64,000 nucleotides of DNA, taken from contig NZ_VFOS01000001.1 in assembly GCF_006716265.1 (NCBI RefSeq), positions 62,001 through 126,000 on the forward strand, given 5' to 3'. Both the position numbers and the translations under genes were made by a program. Positions 33,481 through 41,148 of the stretch are shown here, one piece after another. Under the pieces are notes generated by a model. The model saw only the letters and a program-made list of their open reading frames with translations. It was not told the DNA's origin and ran no database searches. Each line of letters opens with the position of its first letter. Position 1 is the first letter of the stretch. Source of the DNA: Rarobacter faecitabidus (GTDB taxonomy: Bacteria > Actinomycetota > Actinomycetes > Actinomycetales > Cellulomonadaceae).

Positions 33481-35432
33481 GCGCCGTAGCCATCGCGCGC
33501 ACGCAGACCGGCAGTGGCGGCGACGGCGCATCCCCGGTCATCGAACTGATCGACGGACGCAAGACGTACCGGACCGGCGCGATCGAGTTCGAGGCCATGC
33601 GCGGCGTCGACCTCACCGTGAACAGGGGCGACTACGTCGCCATCACGGGGCCGTCTGGCTCAGGCAAATCGACCCTCATGAACGTTCTCGGTTGCCTCGA
33701 TGTCCTCACCTCGGGCAGTTATCGCATCGCCGGGCAGGTGGTTTCGGATCTGGACGAGTCCTCCCTCGCCACCCTGCGCAACGAGGAGATCGGCTTCGTG
33801 TTCCAGCAGTTCCACCTCCTGCCTTCGCTGAGCGCCCTGCGCAACGTGGAACTGCCGCTCGCCTACCGCGGTACCCCTCGGGCCGAGCGGCACGAGCGGG
33901 CGCGCGCCGCGCTCGACAGGGTAGGCCTCGGCGACAAGGCGGCCAACCGGCCGGGTGAACTATCGGGTGGTCAGCAGCAGCGCGTGGCCGTTGCGCGGGC
34001 GCTCGTCGGCGAACCCGCACTGCTACTCGCCGACGAGCCGACCGGAAACCTCGACACCGCCTCGACCGGAGACGTGCTCGCCCTCCTTGACGAACTGCAC
34101 GAGCAGGGCCGAACGATCGTGCTGATCACGCACGAGCAGGAGGTCGCCGCGCGCGCAGCGCCAGGTGCGCATGCGCGACGGACTGGTCCAGCAGGCGGAA
34201 GGGGCGCGACAGTGAACTGGCAAGAGACCACCGCCACCGCCTGGCACGCCATCCGTTCGCACGGCATGCGCTCGCTGCTGACCGTGCTGGGAATCCTCAT
34301 CGGCATCGCGGCGGTCATCCTCACCGTCGGCCTCGGACTGGGAACGCAGAAGGACGTCAGCGAGCAGATATCCTCACTCGGCTCGAACCTGCTCATCGTG
34401 ACGCCGGGCTCGTCCACGGACAGCTCGGGCATGCGCGGCGGATTCGGCAGCGGTGCAACGCTCACGACGCAGGACGTGGCCGCGCTGAGCTCGGCGGTAG
34501 CCGTCCCCGATGTCGCCAACGTCGCGGCGGAGAAATCGTCCTCCCTGTCGGTCACCGCGGGGGACACGAACTGGACCACGACGGTTACGGGTGTGACATC
34601 CGACTGGCTCACGGTGCGGTCGCGCTCCGTTGCGCTCGGCGCCTTCGTCGATCAGCAGGCCACCGACGAGGTCGTGCTCGGCTCGGCCGCGGCGGAGGAG
34701 CTCTTCGGCACGACGTTCGTGATCGGCCAATCCGTCACGATCAATGACGCCGACTTCACCGTCGTGGGGGTGCTCGCCGAGCAGGGCTCGAACTCGACGT
34801 CCAACCTGGATGATCTCGCGATCGTCTCGATGCCCGCCATGGCCGACACGATCGTCGGAGGAACGGACCGCAGGAGCGTCAGCACGATCTACCTCAAGGC
34901 CTCCGACACCAGCACGATCTCGGCGGCGAAGCAGGAGGCGGAGCAGTTGCTCCTCAACCTGCACGCCATTACCGACGCAGACAACGCCGACTTCACCATC
35001 ACCTCGCAGGATTCGCTCGTCGATACGGCCACGGCCGTCTATCAGACGCTCACCGTCCTGCTGGCCGGCATCGCCGGACTCTCGCTCCTGGTCGGCGGCA
35101 TCGGGGTGATGAACATCATGCTCGTTTCGGTGACGGAACGAACCCGGGAGATCGGCCTGCGCAAGGCCCTCGGCGCTCCGCCGCGCGCCATCCGGCGACA
35201 GTTCCTGGTCGAGGCATCGATCCTCGGTCTGACCGGCGGCCTGATGGGCGCGGTGATCGGCATCGTCGCCGCTCGGGTTCTGCCCGCTCTCCTGGGCTCG
35301 TCCGTCATCGTCTCACCGCTCGCGGTCGGAGGCTCAATCGGCATCGCAATCGCGATCGGCCTGATCTTCGGCGTGTATCCGGCCATCCGGGCGGCGCGCC
35401 TCGCACCCATCGACGCACTGCGGGCCGAATAG
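33477..35432 (+). CDS. MacB-like ABC exporter: ATPase fused in frame to FtsX-type permease
   Basis: A 651-aa frame. Residues ~15-230 are a LolD/MacB-type ATPase (Walker A GPSGSGKST, signature LSGGQQQRVA, Walker B LLLADEPTGNLD). From ~246 on it is a permease beginning VNWQETTATAWHAI, with an N-terminal helix, a large extracellular MacB_PCD domain and three C-terminal helices (GIGVMNIMLVSVTERTREIG). In relatives the two are separate genes with a GTGA overlap, and that overlap is still visible at 34212-34215. The natural ATPase ending is in another frame (34159-34215), so a 2-nt loss in a GC repeat seems to have fused them. The result mimics E. coli MacB. Sequencing error is possible. Confidence 0.85.
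   Translation: MSAVAIARTQTGSGGDGASPVIELIDGRKTYRTGAIEFEAMRGVDLTVNRGDYVAITGPSGSGKSTLMNVLGCLDVLTSGSYRIAGQVVSDLDESSLATLRNEEIGFVFQQFHLLPSLSALRNVELPLAYRGTPRAERHERARAALDRVGLGDKAANRPGELSGGQQQRVAVARALVGEPALLLADEPTGNLDTASTGDVLALLDELHEQGRTIVLITHEQEVAARAAPGAHARRTGPAGGRGATVNWQETTATAWHAIRSHGMRSLLTVLGILIGIAAVILTVGLGLGTQKDVSEQISSLGSNLLIVTPGSSTDSSGMRGGFGSGATLTTQDVAALSSAVAVPDVANVAAEKSSSLSVTAGDTNWTTTVTGVTSDWLTVRSRSVALGAFVDQQATDEVVLGSAAAEELFGTTFVIGQSVTINDADFTVVGVLAEQGSNSTSNLDDLAIVSMPAMADTIVGGTDRRSVSTIYLKASDTSTISAAKQEAEQLLLNLHAITDADNADFTITSQDSLVDTATAVYQTLTVLLAGIAGLSLLVGGIGVMNIMLVSVTERTREIGLRKALGAPPRAIRRQFLVEASILGLTGGLMGAVIGIVAARVLPALLGSSVIVSPLAVGGSIGIAIAIGLIFGVYPAIRAARLAPIDALRAE
34159..34215 (+). other. Out-of-frame remnant of the normal ATPase C-terminus (frameshift scar)
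   Basis: Read in the +1 frame this stretch gives RQVRMRDGLVQQAEGARQ and then TGA, the usual ending of LolD/MacB-type ATPases. The TGA overlaps GTG 34212, the expected start of a separate permease. In the ATPase frame the same bases give PGAHARRTGPAGG. Restoring the usual reading needs two extra bases in the GC-alternating run at about 34148-34162. Confidence 0.8.
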
Positions 35433-35464
35433 CCGGCCTGCCACTTCACTCCTAAGGAATCTTC

Positions 35465-36568
35465 ATGACCACAACGTTCTCCCGACGTCCCATCCGCGCA
35501 TTCGCCAGGTTTGCCGCGTTCCCAGCCCTGGGGATCACGCTCGCCCTCTCGCTCGCCGCGTGCGGCGACTCCGGCGATTCCGCCGCACCGACGGCATCAC
35601 CTTCTTCGGGCGCCACGCAGTCTGCTGGCGACGCTCCGACCGGCGGCAATGTCACGCCCGGCGTGACCGGCGAGATCGCCGCAGTGACCGGCTCGATCGC
35701 GCAGGTCCAGGACGGCGATTCTCAGACGGCGGTCACGTGGACGGACACCACGGCCTTCAAGGCCCGCGTGGCCGGCACGGTCGACGACATCACCGTCGGA
35801 TCGTGCGTCGTGGCGTCGGCCGGCTTTGGCGGGGACGATGCCACGTCTTCCACAGAGGGGGACGAGTCCTCCGCTACCTTTGCTGCAAGTACTGTCCAGG
35901 TGAGTGAGCCGGTGGATGGCGAATGCACGGGTGGTTTCGGCGGTGGATTCGGTGGCGGCGCACCCGGCGCAGGAGGGGGCCCCGGGAGCGGAACCGCGGG
36001 CGGAAGCGCCGACGGGACGGCGGGCGAACCTCCCGCGGGCGGAAGCGCCGACGCAGGGCCGGATGCGGCCGGCGGCACGCCGCCCGCGGCTTCGAATGGC
36101 ACACCTCCTGATGGCGCGAGCGGTGACGCCGGTTCGGCGCAACGTCCGAGCTTCGGTGGCATGGCCGTCGGAGTGGTGACCTCGATCGAGGGAGAGACCG
36201 TGACCGTAGAGAGCTCGCTCCCCAGCGGCGGTCCGGCCGCGGATCGCGCTGCCGCCACCGACGGTGACGCCGCGACCGGCTCGGGTGCGACATCCACTAC
36301 TCCGGCCACAGCGACCTTCACCGTCGCGAGCGACACGAGCGTCACCACGACGCAGGACTCGTCCGCCGACGCCGTGATCGCTGGACAGTGCATTTCGGCG
36401 ACCGGTGATCAGGACGACTCCGGAACGCTCGCCGCCACGACCATCACGATCTCGCAGCCCGACGAATCGGGCTGCGTGTCGCGCCCCGCTGGACGCGGCG
36501 GCGCGGGTGGCGGGCGTCCGGGCGCCGCGACGCAGGACGGCGCCACGGGTCAGGGAGGACAGGCGTGA
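35465..36568 (+). CDS. DUF5666-like lipoprotein of the export module
   Basis: A 367-aa lipoprotein with lipobox SLAAC (Cys33). Two OB-like beta segments, ~65-145 (GEIAAVTGSIAQVQDGD, VAGTVDDITVGSCVVA) and ~225-335 (GVVTSIEGETVTVESS, SADAVIAGQCISATG), match the DUF5666 pattern 'v.G.I.svdg..itv'. They are joined and followed by Gly/Ala/Pro-rich disordered stretches. It lies between the permease and the second adaptor, with a GTGA overlap downstream, so it belongs to the exporter operon. It may be a substrate, a scaffold, or an extracellular binding subunit; none can be chosen from sequence. Confidence 0.72.
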   Translation: MTTTFSRRPIRAFARFAAFPALGITLALSLAACGDSGDSAAPTASPSSGATQSAGDAPTGGNVTPGVTGEIAAVTGSIAQVQDGDSQTAVTWTDTTAFKARVAGTVDDITVGSCVVASAGFGGDDATSSTEGDESSATFAASTVQVSEPVDGECTGGFGGGFGGGAPGAGGGPGSGTAGGSADGTAGEPPAGGSADAGPDAAGGTPPAASNGTPPDGASGDAGSAQRPSFGGMAVGVVTSIEGETVTVESSLPSGGPAADRAAATDGDAATGSGATSTTPATATFTVASDTSVTTTQDSSADAVIAGQCISATGDQDDSGTLAATTITISQPDESGCVSRPAGRGGAGGGRPGAATQDGATGQGGQA

Positions 36569-38565
36569 ACAAGTCAAAGGGAAGACTCATCGGTCTGGTG
36601 ACTGGAGGTGCCATCGCGGCGGTCATCGCTGCGGGGGGCTTCGCCTTCGCGAGCGGTACGTCCTCCGCGGGCCAATACCGGACCTTCACGGCCCAGCAGG
36701 GATCGGTCGCGCAGGCGCTCTCGCTCACGGGCACAATCGCATCGGCGACGCGCAGCGATGTCGCGTTCTCGGCCGCTGGCACCGTCGCCACCATCGACGT
36801 GGCGATCGGTGACACGGTCACGGCCGGACAGGTGCTCGCGACGCTGGACGACGACGAACTCGCCGACACTGTGGCGGATGCCCGCGAGGCGGTCGCCAGC
36901 GCCCGGGAGAAACTGGCAAGCGACCTCGAAGCGCAATCCTCCGCCTCGGAGAGCACCTCATCGAGTTCAACGACCAATGCCCAGGCGGCCTCGTCCACCA
37001 AGACGACCCCGACGGGTACTGTAACGGCCGCCGTCTACGTGGTTCGCGACGCGCCTACCGCGTCGCCGCAGCCCTCTTCGGTCGCTGCGAAGACCGTGGC
37101 CGACACGACGGTATCGAGTACCCTGACGGCCGCCAAGGCCGCCTACGACACGGCGCGCGCGGCTGTGACGACGGCGCAGGAGGCGCTCATCGGCAAGTAC
37201 GACGAGGTCACGGGCGAGTCCTCGGCCAGTGACGACGACGTGGCGGACGCGACCGGCAGCGAGGGCGCGTGCGCCGCGTTCCTCGCCGTGACCGATCCGG
37301 CGGATGATCAGGCGGCGACTTTCCTCGCCAACTGTCAGGCCGCGATCCTGACCGCGCAGGGCAGCCTCGACCGGGTGCAGGAGCTGCAATCCGAACTCAC
37401 GGCGCTCGCGAAGACGCTCGATGAAAAGGTCGCGGCGCTCGACACCGCCGCCGAGGCGCTGGCGAAGGCGGCAACGGCCGCAGGCCAGGGAGGCGGCAGC
37501 ACGGCCACGGGCGGATCGTCCGGCGACGACTCAGGTTCTGGCGCCACGAGCGGAACGGGCAGCGGATCGTCCACGGACAAGGACGGCAGTGGCGACAAGG
37601 CGGCGTCCGGCAGCGGCGGGCAGGCCGGCGGGGATGGTCAGTCTGGTGCGGGTAACCCTGGCGAATCGAGCGGCGGCTCATCGACCGGATCCGGTGACGC
37701 TGCGGCGGGCGGCGGGCAGGCCGGCTCGGGTAGCGCCGCCGGCGGCGGGGCGGTCACCGGCGGAGGATCGGGTGCCGCGAGCACCACGACGATCTCAGCG
37801 GCACGGATACTCGCCGATCGCGCGGAGATCACCCTGGCGAAAGCCCAACTCGCGATCGCCAAGCAGGCTCGCAGGGCGGGAACGCTCACCTCGCCGATCG
37901 CGGGCACCGTTGCGGCCGTCACCATGAGTGAGGGCGCGGAGGTCTCCGCAGGCGATAGCGCCTCGGGGATCACGATCCTCGGGACAGACGGGTACGTCAT
38001 TTCGGCAACGGCAGACCTCGCGGGCGCAAAGCTGCTCGCTGTTGGCCAGGCGTTCACCGGCATCCTCTCTGGTGAGACTGAGCCGATCTCCGGCACCGTC
38101 TCGTCTATCGGCGTGACCAACTCGTCCTCGAACGCAACACCGAGCTACGCCGTCTCTCTGGCTGTCGACTCCGTTACGAGCGGACTTGGCGAGGGGGTTT
38201 CGATAGCGGTGTCGGTGGCGATCGCGAATCAGGAGAACGTGCTGACGGTCCCCACCTCCGCGGTGCACCGCACGGGCTCCCAGGCGAGCGTATTCGTCTA
38301 CGACGCCAAGCAGGCGACGACGCGGGAGGTCGAGGTGGGTGCGGTAGGGACGGAACTCACCGAGATCACGAGCGGCCTTGAGGCCGGTGAGGTCGTCGTG
38401 CTGGCCGATCTGCAGGCGGCGATATCCGCCGATTCCGACGACGAATCGTCCAGCGGTCTGAGTGGCCTCGGGGGATCGAGTAGCGGCGAGACCTCGACGT
38501 TCGGTCCTCCCGGCGGCGGCTTCCCGGGTGGCGGGAGCGGACGCCCGGCGGGCGGGCGGGGTTAG
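36565..38565 (+). CDS. HlyD-type membrane fusion protein 2 with long low-complexity insert
   Basis: A 666-aa protein. The N-terminal anchor is about residues 9-28 (LVTGGAIAAVIAAGGFAFA). A lipoyl half (GTVATIDVAIGDTVTAGQVL) is followed by coiled-coil helices, then a ~110-residue Gly/Ser/Ala insert (~305-410), the second lipoyl half (AGTVAAVTMSEGAEVSAGD) and beta-barrel domains. The tail GGGFPGGGSGRPAGGRG resembles that of adaptor 1. GTG start overlaps the DUF5666 gene stop (GTGA). Two adaptors in one operon is unusual. They may form a mixed assembly with one permease. Confidence 0.85.
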   Translation: MNKSKGRLIGLVTGGAIAAVIAAGGFAFASGTSSAGQYRTFTAQQGSVAQALSLTGTIASATRSDVAFSAAGTVATIDVAIGDTVTAGQVLATLDDDELADTVADAREAVASAREKLASDLEAQSSASESTSSSSTTNAQAASSTKTTPTGTVTAAVYVVRDAPTASPQPSSVAAKTVADTTVSSTLTAAKAAYDTARAAVTTAQEALIGKYDEVTGESSASDDDVADATGSEGACAAFLAVTDPADDQAATFLANCQAAILTAQGSLDRVQELQSELTALAKTLDEKVAALDTAAEALAKAATAAGQGGGSTATGGSSGDDSGSGATSGTGSGSSTDKDGSGDKAASGSGGQAGGDGQSGAGNPGESSGGSSTGSGDAAAGGGQAGSGSAAGGGAVTGGGSGAASTTTISAARILADRAEITLAKAQLAIAKQARRAGTLTSPIAGTVAAVTMSEGAEVSAGDSASGITILGTDGYVISATADLAGAKLLAVGQAFTGILSGETEPISGTVSSIGVTNSSSNATPSYAVSLAVDSVTSGLGEGVSIAVSVAIANQENVLTVPTSAVHRTGSQASVFVYDAKQATTREVEVGAVGTELTEITSGLEAGEVVVLADLQAAISADSDDESSSGLSGLGGSSSGETSTFGPPGGGFPGGGSGRPAGGRG

Positions 38566-38624
38566 GACGGGTCCTACTGCGCGAGTTCAAGGACAGCCTG
38601 GACCGAAGGAGAAGGAGCGCCGAG

Positions 38625-40169
38625 CTAGCGGCCCAGCGGCAGGTGGATGGTGAACCGGGTGTCGCCCGGTTCGGACGTCACCTCGATACGGCCCCCGTGC
38701 GACTTCACTGTCGCCTCGACGATCGCGAGGCCCAGTCCGGTGGATCCGCCCACCCGGTTGCGGGCCCCGTCGGCGCGCACGAAGCGCTGGAATATGCGCG
38801 GCAGCACCGCGGGGTCGATCCCGGGACCGTCGTCCCTCACCTCGATGAGGGCTTCGTCACCCTCGATCCCTACCGACGTGATGACCGTAGTGCCCGGCGG
38901 CGTGTGAATGCGCGCGTTCGCGAGCAGGTTGACCAGTACCTGCTGGAGTCGTGCCTCGTCACCGGCTACCTCGACCGCCCCGTCGGCGACATCGCCGAGC
39001 AGCCACGTGTGGTCGGGGCCGGCGGCGTGAGCATCGGCGATGCAGTCGATCGCCAGGGCGGTCAGATCGACGGGCTCACGTTCGAGCGGGCGCCCCGCGT
39101 CCATGCGCGCGAGCAGAAGCATGTCTTCGACGAGCCCACCCATGCGTACCGATTCGGAGTGGATTCGGTCGATGTACCGCCTGGTGGATTCCGCCAACTC
39201 ATAGTCGGATCGTTCAACCAGTTCGGCGTACCCGCGAATGGAGGCCAGCGGAGTGCGCAGTTCGTGACTCGCGTCCGCCACGAACTGGCGCACCTGAGTC
39301 TCGGACTCGTGGCGTGCATTGAGGGACGATTCGACGTGCCGCAGCATCGTGTTGAGCGCGCGGCCGACCTGATCGGCTTCGGCGACGGAATGCTCGTCCA
39401 CAGGAACCGACGGGATGACCGCCACCTCGCCGCGGGACAACTCCATCTCCGCGACCTCGCTCGCCGCCGCGGCCACCCGGGCGAGCGGCCGCAGCGACCG
39501 CCTGACGAGGATCGTGCCAATGACACCCGCCCCCGCTAGCGTCGCCAGGCTGACGCCGGCCGAAAGGGCGAGATAGCGGGCCAGTGAGGAATCGACCTGA
39601 GCGGTGGGCATGGCCGTGATGAACTGCTCGCCGGTCGAATTGGTGCGGGAGATCGCACGAACGGACCCGAGGCCGGGAACGGAGACGGCGGTGATCTTCC
39701 GGTCCTGCGCGCCCGTGATTAGCGCGGTCTTCTGGTCGGTGGTCAGCGCCAGGTAGTCGCCGGTCGCGGGATCGAAGTACCCGGCATCGAAGACCTCCCC
39801 GTCCTGCACGCGAACCACTATCGTCCCGCCGCTGACGGCATTCGGGATCTGCGCACCGGGTCCGGGCTCGTCCTCGTCCGCCGCGTCCGGCGACTCGTCG
39901 TCCTGGTTCGCGTCGTCCTGGTTCACGGGGAAGGGAGTGCTGCCGCTCGGCTCGGGGGGCCGCCGGCCGCCGGGCAGCGGCCCGCGCATTCCGACGGTAC
40001 GGGACGAGGCCACCTGGAGTTGGCTATCGAGTTCGGAGATCAGGGTGGACCTGATGGAGAAGTAGGACACCGCGGTGATGACCGTGCTCAGTAGCGCGAG
40101 CAGCACCACGACCAGTACGACGATCTGGGTGCGCAGCGTCGAGCGCCGCCCCACGAGCGTTCTAGGCAT
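38625..40169 (-). CDS. Sensor histidine kinase
   Basis: A 514-aa HAMP-containing kinase. TM1 is ~14-37 (TQIVVLVVVLLALLSTVIT). An extracytoplasmic domain (~38-195) has a proline/acidic low-complexity patch. TM2 is ~196-220, then HAMP. The H-box is ADASHELRTPLASIRG, the N-box LVNLLANARIHTPPG, and the G boxes are DDGPGIDPAVLPRIF and GSTGLGLAIVEATVKSHGG. This is close in style to mycobacterial TcrY/TrcS. Its start overlaps the response-regulator stop by 8 nt. The pair faces the export operon, convergent with it, so the kinase probably senses envelope stress or the exported compound. Confidence 0.93.
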   Translation of the reverse strand: MPRTLVGRRSTLRTQIVVLVVVLLALLSTVITAVSYFSIRSTLISELDSQLQVASSRTVGMRGPLPGGRRPPEPSGSTPFPVNQDDANQDDESPDAADEDEPGPGAQIPNAVSGGTIVVRVQDGEVFDAGYFDPATGDYLALTTDQKTALITGAQDRKITAVSVPGLGSVRAISRTNSTGEQFITAMPTAQVDSSLARYLALSAGVSLATLAGAGVIGTILVRRSLRPLARVAAAASEVAEMELSRGEVAVIPSVPVDEHSVAEADQVGRALNTMLRHVESSLNARHESETQVRQFVADASHELRTPLASIRGYAELVERSDYELAESTRRYIDRIHSESVRMGGLVEDMLLLARMDAGRPLEREPVDLTALAIDCIADAHAAGPDHTWLLGDVADGAVEVAGDEARLQQVLVNLLANARIHTPPGTTVITSVGIEGDEALIEVRDDGPGIDPAVLPRIFQRFVRADGARNRVGGSTGLGLAIVEATVKSHGGRIEVTSEPGDTRFTIHLPLGR

Positions 40170-40923
40170 CGTCGCCAGTTACGGCAGGTTTCAGGATGTA
40201 GCCCACGCCGCGCAGGGTGTGGATCATTGGGGCGCGTCCCGCGTCCACCTTGCGCCGCAGGTAGGAGATGTACAACTCCACGATGTTGGCGTTGCCGCCG
40301 AAATCGTAGTTCCAGACGCGGTCGAGGATCTGGGCCTTCGACACGACGCGCTTGGCATTGCGCATGAGGTATCGCAGTAACTCGAACTCGGTTGCCGTGA
40401 GGTGAATCTCCTCGCCTGCGCGGCTCACCTCGTGACTGTCCTCGTTCAGCGTGAGGTCGCCGACTGTGAGGAGCGACTCAGGTTGCGTGGTCTTGATGCC
40501 CGTGCGCCGCAGGAGCCCGCGTATGCGCGCGATGACCTCCTCGAGGCTGAACGGCTTGGTGACGTAGTCATCGCCGCCCGCCGTCAGCCCGGCCACCCGG
40601 TCCTCGACGGCGTCCTTCGCGGTGAGGAAGAGCACCGGCACGGACGTGTTCGCCTCGCGCAGCCTGCGCAGGACCGTGATGCCGTCCATATCGGGGAGCA
40701 TGACGTCGAGGATAACGACATCGGGATCACGCTCGCGGGCGGACTTGAGTGCCTGGTTCCCGGTCAGCGCGACGTCAACCTCCCAGCCCTCGTATCTCAG
40801 GGCCGCCCCGAGGAGCTCGGCGAGATTGGGTTCGTCGTCGACGACGAGGGCGCGGATCTGAGAGCCGTCTGAACGCACCAGGTGTTCGTCGCCGTTAGTG
40901 TGGGGTGTGGTTGTTGCTGCCAT
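40162..40923 (-). CDS. OmpR/PhoB-family response regulator
   Basis: A 253-aa regulator. The receiver domain (~23-140) has the phospho-acceptor Asp in VVILDVMLPDMDG and the conserved Lys in DDYVTKPFSLEE. The winged helix (~155-248) has EFELLRYLMRNAKRVVSKAQ and VELYISYLRRKVD. I chose ATG 40923; the frame extends further but with no similarity. It is followed by the kinase with an 8-nt overlap. It is divergent from topA across a 225-nt region. It likely regulates the MacAB-like operon on the other side of the kinase gene. Confidence 0.93.
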   Translation of the reverse strand: MAATTTPHTNGDEHLVRSDGSQIRALVVDDEPNLAELLGAALRYEGWEVDVALTGNQALKSARERDPDVVILDVMLPDMDGITVLRRLREANTSVPVLFLTAKDAVEDRVAGLTAGGDDYVTKPFSLEEVIARIRGLLRRTGIKTTQPESLLTVGDLTLNEDSHEVSRAGEEIHLTATEFELLRYLMRNAKRVVSKAQILDRVWNYDFGGNANIVELYISYLRRKVDAGRAPMIHTLRGVGYILKPAVTGDDA

Positions 40924-41148
40924 ACTCTGATTCTTGTACCAGGGAGCGGGAATGCGCTTTGCGTAACCTGTGCGGTATCTGTGAATGCGCCATAGCTGGC
41001 CCACGGTAACGCTGTGGACGGATCTTTCCGCGGCGGGGGTAGTTTAGAGTTTCGCAGCGAAGGCGTGTGCGTCGGCACCTGCCGGCACCGGCTGGCAACC
41101 GGCAATCGGCGTACGCTGCTCGGAGTTCGTCACTGACAGGAGTGCTAC

